Source: Pseudomonas sp. (GTDB lineage: Bacteria; Pseudomonadota; Gammaproteobacteria; Pseudomonadales; Pseudomonadaceae). Taken from it: 11,180 nt of DNA. The position numbers were made by a program, and so were the translations under genes. How positions within the stretch are numbered: the stretch's first letter is position 1; every line of letters begins with the position of its first letter. The notes under the pieces are model-generated. The model had not been told where the DNA came from. It did not search any database and saw only the letters and a list, made by a program, of their open reading frames with translations. Of this stretch, positions 1 through 6,217 are shown piece after piece. The DNA lies in NCBI GenBank assembly GCA_003525045.1, contig DQGF01000106.1:1-11180 (forward strand). The letters are read 5' to 3'.

Positions 1-543
1 ATCGCGATCAACAAATGGGATGGCATGACCCCAAGCGAGCGCGACTTCGTCAAGGTCGAGCTGCAGCGTCGGTTGTTCTTCGTCGACTACGCCGACATCC
101 ACTTTATCTCGGCGCTGCACGGCACCGGCGTGGGTAACCTCTACGCATCGGTACAGAACTCGTTCAAGTCTGCGGTCACCCGCTGGCCAACCAACCGCCT
201 GACCACGATTCTGGAAGATGCGGTCGGTGAGCACGCGCCACCGATGGTCAACAACCGTCGGATCAAGCTGCGTTATGCCCACTTGGGTGGCGCGAACCCG
301 CCGATCATCGTGATCCACGGTAACCAGATCGAGAAGGTGCCGAAGTCGTACGTCCGTTACCTGGAAAACACTTACCGTCGTGTCTTGAAGCTGGTCGGTA
401 CGCCGATCCGCATCGAGTTCAAGGGCGGCGAGAACCCGTACGAAGGTAACAAGAACTCGCTCACCGACCGTCAGGTCAACAAGAAGCGCCGCATGATGTC
501 GCACCACAAAAAGGCCGACAAGAAGCGTCGCGATAAGCGATAA
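1..543 (+). CDS. der: GTPase Der (EngA), 3' part
   Basis: C-terminal 180 residues of Der, the double-GTPase needed for maturation of the 50S ribosomal subunit; the start lies upstream of the window. Seen here: the NKWD nucleotide-specificity motif (G4) of the second G domain at visible residues 4-7, and the G5-like SALHGTGV at 37-44. Next comes the KH-like C-terminal domain (about 70-150, including the RYAHLGGANPP stretch), and finally a basic tail very rich in Lys and Arg that would contact rRNA. In the known family the KH-like domain packs between the two G domains. The frame is intact to the TAA stop. A strong intrinsic terminator lies about 50 nt downstream, so der probably ends its operon here and the following aminotransferase is transcribed separately or by readthrough. 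Identification is secure from the motifs. Confidence 0.97.
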   Translation: MAINKWDGMTPSERDFVKVELQRRLFFVDYADIHFISALHGTGVGNLYASVQNSFKSAVTRWPTNRLTTILEDAVGEHAPPMVNNRRIKLRYAHLGGANPPIIVIHGNQIEKVPKSYVRYLENTYRRVLKLVGTPIRIEFKGGENPYEGNKNSLTDRQVNKKRRMMSHHKKADKKRRDKR

Positions 544-552
544 AAGCAGCTG

Positions 553-584
553 CAAGCTTCAAGCTTCAAGCTTCAAGCTTCAAG
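553..584. repeat. CAAGCTT heptad tandem array
   Basis: Four perfect copies of the 7-nt unit CAAGCTT plus a partial CAAG, directly after the der stop. The preceding bases (AGCTG, 548-552) continue the pattern in degenerate form. A related array in inverted orientation lies on the other side of the der terminator. The same kind of unit recurs between guaB and guaA. Confidence 0.9.
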
Positions 585-592
585 TCAAAGCG

Positions 593-620
593 AAAAGGGT
601 CCTTTCCAGGGCCCTTTTTT
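593..620 (+). terminator. Intrinsic terminator of der
   Basis: A 10-bp stem pairs AAAAGGGTCC (593-602) with GGGCCCTTTT (609-618), with one G-U pair and a 6-nt loop. It ends in a six-T run at 615-620. GC-rich upper stem plus U tract is the classic rho-independent form on the plus strand. Confidence 0.85.
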
Positions 621-645
621 GCATCTGGAGGTTTGACGCTTGACC

Positions 646-676
646 ACTTGCAGCTTGCAGCTAGAAACTTGCAGCT
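646..676. repeat. Inverted counterpart of the heptad array
   Basis: Degenerate units of the form CTTGCAG occur here (ACTTGCAGCTTGCAGCTAG, then ACTTGCAGCT). Reverse-complemented, the block aligns with the array at 548-584, sharing AGCTGCAAG and AAGCT blocks. The two arrays therefore form an imperfect inverted repeat enclosing the der terminator. Confidence 0.65.
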
Positions 677-695
677 CACCTGCAGGGGCCCACCG

Positions 696-1844
696 ATGAT
701 CACCAGTAAGCTGCCGAATGTCGGCATCACTATTTTCACGCAGATGTCTCAGCTCGCTGCGCAAACCGGGGCGTTGAACCTGTCCCAGGGTTTCCCCGAT
801 TTCGACGGCCCCCAGGCCCTGCGCGACGCGGTCGGCCGGCATATCGCCAGTGGCCACAACCAGTATTCACCGATGACCGGCCTGCCGGTGTTGCGTCAGC
901 AGATTGCGGCGAAGATCGCCCGCAGCTACGGCGTTAACGTCGATGCCGACGATGAAGTAACGGTCACTCCCGGTGCGACCCAGGCGATTTTCTGTGCCAT
1001 TCAGGCGGTTATCCACAGCGGCGACGAAGTGATCGTGTTCGATCCCGCCTACGACAGCTATGAGCCTTCGGTGGAACTGGCCGGTGGTCGTTGCGTGCAT
1101 GTGCAGCTGGGCCTGGATGATTTCTCCATCGACTTCCAGAAACTCGCCGAAGCGCTGAGCCCGCGCACGCGGATGATCATCCTCAATACCCCGCACAACC
1201 CGAGCGGTGCATTGATCAGCCGTGCCGAACTGGATCAGCTGGCGGCGTTGATCCGTGATCGCGACATCTATGTAGTGTGCGACGAGGTCTACGAGCACCT
1301 GGTGTTCGATGGTGTGCCGCACGTCAGCGTACTGGCCCACGAAGAACTGTATCAGCGCGCATTCGTGGTCAGCTCCTTCGGCAAGACCTATCACGTCACC
1401 GGCTGGAAAACCGGTTACGTGGTGGCACCGCCGGCCCTTACCGCCGAGCTGCGCAAGGTGCACCAGTACGTCAGTTTCTGCGGCGTAACGCCGTTGCAAT
1501 ACGCCTTGGCCGACTACATGGCCGAGCACCCGGAACACGTGGAAGAATTGCCGGCCTTCTATCAGGCCAAGCGCGATTTGTTCTGCGATCTGCTGTCGCC
1601 ATCGCGCTTGAGCTTCACCCGGGTGGCCGGCACTTATTTCCAGTTGGTCGATTACTCGCAGATCCGTCCGGACCTCAATGACGTCGAGATGGCATTGTGG
1701 ATGACCCGCGAACATGGCGTGGCGAGCATCCCGATCTCGGTGTTCTACCAGACTCCACCCGAAGGCCAGCGCCTGGTGCGCCTGTGCTTCGCCAAACGCG
1801 AGGAGACGCTGCGTGAAGCAGCGGAAAAATTATGCGTGATCTGA
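696..1844 (+). CDS. ybdL: Methionine-type PLP aminotransferase (YbdL family)
   Basis: Fold-type I PLP aminotransferase of 382 residues, the usual length for the YbdL/methionine aminotransferase group. These enzymes move the amino group between methionine (or aromatic amino acids) and a 2-oxo acid such as 4-methylthio-2-oxobutanoate, in the cytosol. Visible: the NQYSPMTG substrate loop (55-62), N168 in NTPHNPSG, D196 and Y199 in VCDEVY, the Schiff-base lysine K230 in SSFGKTYHVTGWK, and R363 in VRLCFAK, which should bind the substrate carboxylate. The ATG at 696 is preferred to an in-frame TTG at 633: it has an AGGGG ribosome site 7 nt upstream, matches the family N-terminus, and avoids translating the repeat DNA. 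A weak promoter candidate (TTGACC, 16 nt, TAGAAA at 640-667) lies in the repeat. The last 13 nt overlap the omega-amidase gene, suggesting coupled translation and a joint role in glutamine-dependent transamination. Exact substrate preference is inferred. Confidence 0.92.
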   Translation: MITSKLPNVGITIFTQMSQLAAQTGALNLSQGFPDFDGPQALRDAVGRHIASGHNQYSPMTGLPVLRQQIAAKIARSYGVNVDADDEVTVTPGATQAIFCAIQAVIHSGDEVIVFDPAYDSYEPSVELAGGRCVHVQLGLDDFSIDFQKLAEALSPRTRMIILNTPHNPSGALISRAELDQLAALIRDRDIYVVCDEVYEHLVFDGVPHVSVLAHEELYQRAFVVSSFGKTYHVTGWKTGYVVAPPALTAELRKVHQYVSFCGVTPLQYALADYMAEHPEHVEELPAFYQAKRDLFCDLLSPSRLSFTRVAGTYFQLVDYSQIRPDLNDVEMALWMTREHGVASIPISVFYQTPPEGQRLVRLCFAKREETLREAAEKLCVI

Positions 1845-2623
1845 GTGCACTACCCAATCTGAACATCGCGCTGATCCAGACCACCCTGGCCTGGCACGAC
1901 CGCCAGGCCAACCTGGAGCATTTCGAGCAGTTGCTGGAACAGGCCCGCGGGGCTGACTTGATCATCCTGCCGGAGATGTTCACCACCGGTTTCTCCATGG
2001 AATCGGAAGCCCTCGCCGAGCCTGAGAATGGTCCCACCAGCAAATGGTTGCGCGTCCAGGCGGCGAAACTCGACGCGGTGATCACCGGCAGCGTGATCAT
2101 CCAGGCCGCCGACGGCAGTCATCGCAATCGCCTGTTGTGGGCGCGACCGGATGGGGGGGTGTTGCTTTACGACAAGCGCCATCTGTTCCGCATGGCCGGT
2201 GAGCACAATCATTACACCCCCGGTGAGCGCCAGGTGCAGTTCGAGCTCAAGGGTTGGCGTGTACGGCCGCTGATTTGTTACGACCTGCGTTTCCCGGTGT
2301 GGAGCCGCGATGCCCAGGACACCGACCTGTTGCTGTACACCGCCAACTGGCCGGGTGCACGGCGTCAGCACTGGAACCGGTTGCTGCCGGCACGGGCGAT
2401 TGAAAACCTGTGCTATGTGGCGGCGGTGAATCGTATCGGGACTGATGGCAAAGGCTTCGCCTATACCGGTGACAGTCAGGTGCTGGATTTCCAGGGGGAG
2501 ACGTTGCTCAGTGCGGGGGAGGCTGATGGGGTGTTTCAGGTGGTTCTGAGCGCTACGGATCTGGCGGCTTACCGGACGCGCTTTCCGGCGAATCTGGATG
2601 CCGATACCTTCGAGTTCACTTGA
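1832..2623 (+). CDS. yafV: Omega-amidase, nitrilase superfamily (YafV)
   Basis: Cytosolic carbon-nitrogen hydrolase of 263 residues in the omega-amidase (YafV/Nit2-like) branch. The family hydrolyses 2-oxoglutaramate to 2-oxoglutarate plus ammonia, removing the product left when glutamine is the amino donor in transamination. The catalytic Glu-Lys-Cys triad is visible: E48 in LPEMFTTGF, K115 in YDKRHLF and C149 in PLICYDLRFPVW, with the supporting E124 in AGEHNHY. The ATG at 1832 lies inside the end of the aminotransferase gene. Its upstream sequence has only a weak purine-rich ribosome site (GCGGAAAA), as expected if ribosomes terminating just downstream re-initiate here. Pairing a methionine-type aminotransferase with an omega-amidase matches known methionine-salvage logic (for example MtnE with MtnU in Bacillus). 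No clear terminator follows, only a REP inverted pair shared with convergent leuA. Confidence 0.93.
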   Translation: MRDLSALPNLNIALIQTTLAWHDRQANLEHFEQLLEQARGADLIILPEMFTTGFSMESEALAEPENGPTSKWLRVQAAKLDAVITGSVIIQAADGSHRNRLLWARPDGGVLLYDKRHLFRMAGEHNHYTPGERQVQFELKGWRVRPLICYDLRFPVWSRDAQDTDLLLYTANWPGARRQHWNRLLPARAIENLCYVAAVNRIGTDGKGFAYTGDSQVLDFQGETLLSAGEADGVFQVVLSATDLAAYRTRFPANLDADTFEFT

Positions 2624-2646
2624 GATTTGGGTTGCCTGAACCGACG

Positions 2647-2742
2647 CCTTCGCGAGCAAGCCCGCTCCCACATTTGATCGATGTGAACACAGATTTTGTG
2701 TACACCAAAAATCCACTGTGGGAGCGGGCTTGCTCGCGAAGG
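2647..2742. repeat. REP inverted pair 1 (REPIN-like)
   Basis: Two 26-nt arms, 2647-2672 and 2717-2742, are exact reverse complements; the right arm begins TGTGGGAGCGGGCTTGC and ends in TCGCGAAGG. The 44-nt spacer holds a further hairpin, GTGAACACA (2683-2691) against TGTGTACAC (2697-2705), with one mismatch. It lies between the convergent yafV and leuA genes, where REP elements commonly sit and can protect mRNA 3' ends. Confidence 0.92.
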
Positions 2743-2778
2743 GGCCATAACAGACAACACAAAAACCACAGGCAAACA

Positions 2779-2812
2779 AAAAGGCCCCAAGGTTCTCACC
2801 CCGGGGCCTTTT
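2779..2812 (-). terminator. Intrinsic terminator of leuA
   Basis: A 10-bp perfect stem pairs AAAAGGCCCC (2779-2788) with GGGGCCTTTT (2803-2812) around a 14-nt loop. Read on the minus strand it is followed by a T-rich run (TTTTTGTTTG), 17 nt after the leuA stop. The stem is also possible on the plus strand, with only four T residues, so it may weakly serve yafV too. Confidence 0.85.
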
Positions 2813-2828
2813 GCATTTCAGCGAACGC

Positions 2829-4508
2829 TTACGCTGCTTTTGCTTCCGGCTGGCTCAGGGAGCGGTTCAGCGCACTGAACAGGGCCTTGAAGCTGGCAGT
2901 GGTGATGTTTTCATCGATCCCCACGCCGTGCACCGCACGTTCACCATTCACCCGCAGCTCGATGTAGGCCGCCGCCTTGGCATTGGTGCCCGCGCCGATG
3001 GCGTGTTCGTTGTAGTCCATGATTTCCACCGGAATCGGCAGACCGGCCACCAAAGCTTCCAGGGCGCCATTGCCCTTGCCGCGCCAGTGCAGGTTGGTTT
3101 CGCCCTGGCCTTTGCTGGCGACTTCCACTTCGACGGCGCTGTTGCCGTTTTCTTCCTGCAGGCGATGGCTGACCAGCGCGTACGGAGTATTGGCCTGCAA
3201 GTACTCGCTGTGCAGCAGCGCGTGGATTTGCTTAGCGGTCATTTCGAGACCCAGGCGATCTGTCTCGCGCTGTACCACCTGACTGAACTCGATCTGCATG
3301 CGACGCGGCAGGCTGATGCCGTATTCCTGCTCCAGCAGGTAAGCGATACCGCCCTTGCCCGACTGGCTGTTGACACGGATCACCGCCTCGTAGCTGCGGC
3401 CGATGTCGGCCGGGTCGATCGGCAGGTACGGCACTTCCCACAGGGCGTCCGGTTTCTGCTGGGCGAAGCCCTTGCGGATCGCATCCTGGTGCGAGCCGGA
3501 GAACGCGGTGTGAACCAGGTCGCCGACGTATGGGTGACGTGGGTGCACCGGGATCTGGTTGCATTCTTCGACGACTTTGCGCACACCGTCGATGTCCGAG
3601 AAGTCCAACTCTGGGTGGACGCCCTGGGTGTAAAGGTTCAAGGCCACGGTCACCAGGTCGACGTTACCGGTGCGCTCGCCGTTGCCGAACAGGCAGCCTT
3701 CGACACGATCGGCACCGGCCATCAGGCCCAGTTCGGTAGCGGCAACACCAGTGCCACGGTCGTTGTGGGTGTGCAGGCTGATGATCACGCTGTCACGACG
3801 GTTGATGTGACGGCCGAACCATTCGATCTGGTCGGCATAAATGTTCGGGGTCGCGCATTCGACGGTGGCCGGCAGGTTGAGGATCATCTTGTGCTCGGGC
3901 GTCGGGTTCCAGACTTCGATCACCGCGTCGCAGACTTCCTTGGCGAATTCCAGTTCGGTCGCGCTGAAGGTTTCCGGCGAGTATTGGAAGGTCCACTCGG
4001 TGTTTGGCTGCTGGGCGGCGTATTTGACGAACAGCTTGGCCGCGCTCACCGCGATTTCCTTGATCCCGTCCTTATCCTGGTTGAAGACAATGCGGCGGAA
4101 GGAAGGGGAGGTCGCGTTGTACAGGTGAACGATGGCTTTTTTCGCGCCGCGCAGGGATTCGAAAGTACGCTCGATCAAATCTTCACGGCCCTGGGTCAGC
4201 ACCTGAATGGTGGTGTCGTCCGGGATGTGGTTGCCTTCAATCAGGGTACGCACGAAGTCGAAGTCGGTTTGCGAAGCCGCCGGGAACGAGGCTTCGATTT
4301 CTTTCACGCCCACCGACACCAGGGTTTTCCAGAAGCGCAGCTTCTTGACCGCGTCCATTGGCTCGATCAGCGACTGGTTGCCGTCACGCAGGTCCGAACT
4401 GCACCAGATCGGCGCGGCAGTGATGGTCTTCGACGGCCAGGTACGGTCCGGGATGTCGATGGTCGGGAACGCGCGGTATTTCGAAGACGGGTCTTTGAGC
4501 ATGCTCAT
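2829..4508 (-). CDS. leuA: 2-isopropylmalate synthase
   Basis: Condenses acetyl-CoA with 3-methyl-2-oxobutanoate to 2-isopropylmalate, the committed and leucine-inhibited step of leucine synthesis. At 559 residues it is the long LeuA form known from Pseudomonas and actinobacteria. The DRE-TIM barrel carries the SDLRDGNQS metal/substrate motif (38-46, D42 a metal ligand), HTHND (246-250, both His metal ligands) and the FGNGERTGN loop (274-282). The C-terminal part from about residue 430 matches the allosteric regulatory domain (for example [20 protein letters not shown]). The ATG at 4508 has AAGGA 7 nt upstream (4516-4520 on the plus strand); an internal Met at codon 3 is less well placed. The gene stands alone, convergent with yafV, and ends at a strong terminator. 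Upstream, a 25-codon ORF and stem-loops suggest leader-peptide control (separate entries). Confidence 0.97.
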   Translation of the reverse strand: MSMLKDPSSKYRAFPTIDIPDRTWPSKTITAAPIWCSSDLRDGNQSLIEPMDAVKKLRFWKTLVSVGVKEIEASFPAASQTDFDFVRTLIEGNHIPDDTTIQVLTQGREDLIERTFESLRGAKKAIVHLYNATSPSFRRIVFNQDKDGIKEIAVSAAKLFVKYAAQQPNTEWTFQYSPETFSATELEFAKEVCDAVIEVWNPTPEHKMILNLPATVECATPNIYADQIEWFGRHINRRDSVIISLHTHNDRGTGVAATELGLMAGADRVEGCLFGNGERTGNVDLVTVALNLYTQGVHPELDFSDIDGVRKVVEECNQIPVHPRHPYVGDLVHTAFSGSHQDAIRKGFAQQKPDALWEVPYLPIDPADIGRSYEAVIRVNSQSGKGGIAYLLEQEYGISLPRRMQIEFSQVVQRETDRLGLEMTAKQIHALLHSEYLQANTPYALVSHRLQEENGNSAVEVEVASKGQGETNLHWRGKGNGALEALVAGLPIPVEIMDYNEHAIGAGTNAKAAAYIELRVNGERAVHGVGIDENITTASFKALFSALNRSLSQPEAKAA

Positions 4509-4598
4509 CGGGAAATCCTTATTGTGTGGGCCGAAAAGAGGCGGCCTGCCGGTGGGTCAAATGTTCTTGGGGAAAAGCGTAAGACGAGGCACTACGAT
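4509..4598 (-). promoter_or_regulatory. leuA leader with overlapping stem-loops
   Basis: This is the untranslated part between the upstream ORF and leuA. Positions below are plus-strand. A short hairpin pairs GGCCG (4529-4533) with CGGCC (4542-4546). A longer-range stem pairs CTGCCGG (4546-4552) with CCGGCAG (4604-4610), the latter inside the last codons of the upstream ORF. A third stem within that ORF (4600-4604 with 4631-4635, plus 4613-4616 with 4626-4629) overlaps the second at one base (4604). The second and third stems are thus mutually exclusive, as in ribosome-position-dependent leaders. No U run follows the hairpin nearest leuA, so if regulation exists it need not be classical termination. 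Function is inferred. Confidence 0.45.
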
Positions 4599-4676
4599 TC
4601 AGCCCGGCAGTCGTGCACTGACAAGGCACAGGCTGCGGTGCTGGCGAAGCTGAATGAGGGTGTGAGAGGTTTTCAT
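4599..4676 (-). CDS. Possible leuA leader peptide (25 aa)
   Basis: Short ORF ahead of leuA, same strand, stop 90 nt before the leuA start. It begins MKTSHTLIQLRQ and ends SLCLVSARLPG. Five of 25 residues are leucine (positions 7, 10, 16, 18, 23; codons CTC, CTT, CTG, CTT, CTG), and Ile8 and Val19 are also branched-chain residues. Two of the leucine codons are CTT, usually uncommon in Pseudomonas. A possible ribosome site (TAGGG) lies 8 nt before the ATG. The leucines are spread out rather than consecutive, unlike the classic enterobacterial leu leader, and the C-terminal Pro-Gly-stop is a slow-termination context, so a nascent-chain mechanism is also possible. Stem-loop arms fall within its 3' half. 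Coding status rests on position, composition and structure only; chance occurrence remains possible. Confidence 0.45.
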   Translation of the reverse strand: MKTSHTLIQLRQHRSLCLVSARLPG

Positions 4677-4905
4677 GCCTTCAACCCTAACCGCGGGGAT
4701 GAAGGATGGCAAGCAGTCGAAAAAAATTGAGAGGAATACTCGGAAAGTTGTTTTTATCGAGATTTTATTGCGTTTAATGGTAGCGATCGTTCCTATGTTT
4801 GCGTGAGGTTTGAACGATGCGCAATTGAAAGTTGTCGGCTGCGTCTCAGTCGGTGCAGCTATTCTTAAAGCCTCAACCAGGCGACTGGAGAAGCAGGAGT
4901 CGACG
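4677..4905. other. Divergent spacer between leuA leader and 118-aa gene
   Basis: Non-coding as far as can be seen. The part around 4725-4830 is clearly more AT-rich than the surroundings and probably holds the promoters for leuA (minus) and the 4906 gene (plus). Only weak hexamers were found on either strand (for example TAAAAT on the minus strand near 4763-4768 without a good -35 partner), so no promoter is called. Confidence 0.4.
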
Positions 4906-5262
4906 ATGAACGAGTCTGATTGGAAGCTTTATAGCGCACTGCGTCCGTTGGCCCATGAGCGGATGTGTATACGGATCATGGAGGAGGTCGAGCGTACGGT
5001 GCTGGATAAAAGCCTGGCGCCTTATGAACGTATTGAAGCCAGTGAGGAGAGGCTGAAGGCCGGTCAGCAGGAGTTGTACTGGGCGTTTGGTGTTTTCAGT
5101 CACTCACGCAGTGAGGCGCCTGCTCATTTGCTGGGGCTGTGCACTCACGAACTGATCACTTCTGAAGAGTTGGCTGGTTTTTCGGGGGAAACCCGGGCCT
5201 GGATCAAGGAGTGTCTGGCGCACAGGGAGGTCCATGGGATTGAGGATCTGGAGGCGGAATAA
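4906..5262 (+). CDS. Hypothetical protein, 118 aa
   Basis: Small soluble protein of unrecognised family. It starts MNESDWKLYSALRPLAHERM and is rich in Glu, Arg, Leu and Ala in a pattern expected of a mostly helical, acidic cytosolic protein. It has no signal peptide, membrane segment or obvious catalytic motif. Two central blocks look structured: an ERIEASEERLKAGQQEL helix and an LGLCTHELITSEELAGFS segment. The ATG at 4906 is chosen because AGGAG sits 6 nt upstream (4895-4899); an in-frame TTG at 4810 would add 32 residues but lacks a ribosome site and would extend into the AT-rich spacer. The gene is alone on its strand, divergent from leuA and convergent with the M23 peptidase gene, with a REP pair after its stop. 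Nothing in the context indicates function. Confidence 0.8.
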   Translation: MNESDWKLYSALRPLAHERMCIRIMEEVERTVLDKSLAPYERIEASEERLKAGQQELYWAFGVFSHSRSEAPAHLLGLCTHELITSEELAGFSGETRAWIKECLAHREVHGIEDLEAE

Positions 5263-5281
5263 GCGGCGCCCTGGATATCGC

Positions 5282-5370
5282 CTTCGCGGGCAAGCCTCGC
5301 TCCTACGGTTTTGGGGTACAAAAAGATGTAACTCGCCGAAAACCTGTAGGAGCGAGGCTTGCCCGCGAAG
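5282..5370. repeat. REP inverted pair 2 (REPIN-like)
   Basis: Perfect 25-nt arms at 5282-5306 and 5346-5370; the right arm begins GTAGGAGCGAGGCTTGCC. Pairing continues inward with GGTTTT (5307-5312) against AAAACC (5339-5344) after a one-base bulge. It lies between the convergent 118-aa gene and the M23 peptidase gene. Confidence 0.92.
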
Positions 5371-5392
5371 AGGCCCTCAGCCTCACAATCAT

Positions 5393-6214
5393 TTAAGGCT
5401 GAAACGCCCCGATAAAAATCGCCGGATCCACCCGCGCATCATTAAGACTGACATTCCAGTGCATATGCGGCCCGGTCGCACGCCCGGTCGAACCGACTTT
5501 CCCGACCACCCCACCACGAGCCAATTGCTGACCAACCTTCACATCAATCTTCGACATGTGGCAGAACATGCTGATAAAGCCCTGACCATGGTCGACAAAC
5601 ACCGTGTTGCCATTGAAGAAGTAGTTACCGATCAAAATCACCTTGCCCGCCGCTGGAGTTTTGATCGGCGTTCCCGCCGGCACCGCGAAATCCAGGCCCG
5701 CATGAGGATTGCGCTCCTCACCATTAAAGAAGCGGCGTACACCGAACTTGCTCGACAGCGGCCCACTGACCGGTTTGTCCAGCAACAGGTTGCTCGGGGT
5801 ATTCGGGCTGAAGCTGCGGTAGGCCTGGATCTGCTCGGCCAGCTCGCCCTCGATACGCTTGAGACTTTCCGGGTCCGGATTGACCTGCTGCTTGTTCTTC
5901 AGGGTGATGCGCTGTTCCGGATATTGCTTGTTGCCGACGGTGAAACTCAGATCACGCCCGCCACTGCTGACTTGCTGCCTACCCGGCTTGACCGTCAACG
6001 GCACACCGACAATCGCCAGCCAATTGTTCTGTTCCTTGACCACCAGCACCGGCTTGCCTTGATAACTGGCTTTCGGTGCCTGGGCGGAAGTACCCAGATC
6101 CACCACCGCCACGCCACCCGGCACCGGTTTGTTCAGCAGGCGGGTGATGTAACTGTCGGCGTGGGCGTTGAAAGTCAGGCAGAGCAACAGCAGTGATGCA
6201 AGAAAGCGCGGCAT
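5393..6214 (-). CDS. Exported M23 family metallopeptidase (LytM-type)
   Basis: Periplasmic zinc peptidase of the M23 class, 273 residues, likely to act on peptidoglycan cross-links or side chains. It has an N-terminal signal peptide (basic MPR, hydrophobic core, cleavage expected after AHA at residue 19), a beta-rich N-terminal domain (about 25-110) and a C-terminal M23 domain (about 145-273). All zinc and catalytic positions are present: H171 and D175 in HAGLD, H219 in FCHMSK, and the HxH pair H250/H252 in GPHMHW. It should therefore be active rather than a degenerate EnvC/NlpD-like activator. The gene begins 3 nt after the xseA stop and has a poor ribosome site of its own, so it is very likely co-transcribed and coupled with xseA. 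No clear terminator follows; the REP pair beyond may define the mRNA end. The exact bond cleaved cannot be told from sequence. Confidence 0.93.
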   Translation of the reverse strand: MPRFLASLLLLCLTFNAHADSYITRLLNKPVPGGVAVVDLGTSAQAPKASYQGKPVLVVKEQNNWLAIVGVPLTVKPGRQQVSSGGRDLSFTVGNKQYPEQRITLKNKQQVNPDPESLKRIEGELAEQIQAYRSFSPNTPSNLLLDKPVSGPLSSKFGVRRFFNGEERNPHAGLDFAVPAGTPIKTPAAGKVILIGNYFFNGNTVFVDHGQGFISMFCHMSKIDVKVGQQLARGGVVGKVGSTGRATGPHMHWNVSLNDARVDPAIFIGAFQP

Positions 6215-6217
6215 GGA

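Noticed and set aside
553..584. Short tandem repeat considered as CRISPR-like
   Set aside because: Units are 7 nt with no spacers and there are no cas genes; it is a simple tandem array.
633..695. Upstream TTG start extending the aminotransferase by 21 residues
   Set aside because: The extension translates the heptad repeat DNA, and the ATG at 696 has a better ribosome site and gives the usual family length.
2620..2967. Plus-strand open frames crossing REP pair 1 and the leuA 3' end
   Set aside because: They run through repeat and terminator DNA and then antisense to leuA, with no ribosome site or conserved motif.
2811..4730. Very long plus-strand open frame (639 codons) antisense to leuA
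   Set aside because: It is the high-GC shadow of leuA, which has all catalytic motifs on the minus strand; the antisense product has low-complexity His/Asp/Val-rich composition and no recognisable domain.
4729..4800. Search for a leuA promoter in the AT-rich spacer
   Set aside because: TAAAAT and GATAAA hexamers exist on the minus strand, but none has a plausible -35 box at 16-18 nt, so no promoter was called.
4810..4905. Upstream TTG start extending the 118-aa protein by 32 residues
   Set aside because: No ribosome site at 4810, while AGGAG precedes the ATG at 4906 at ideal spacing.
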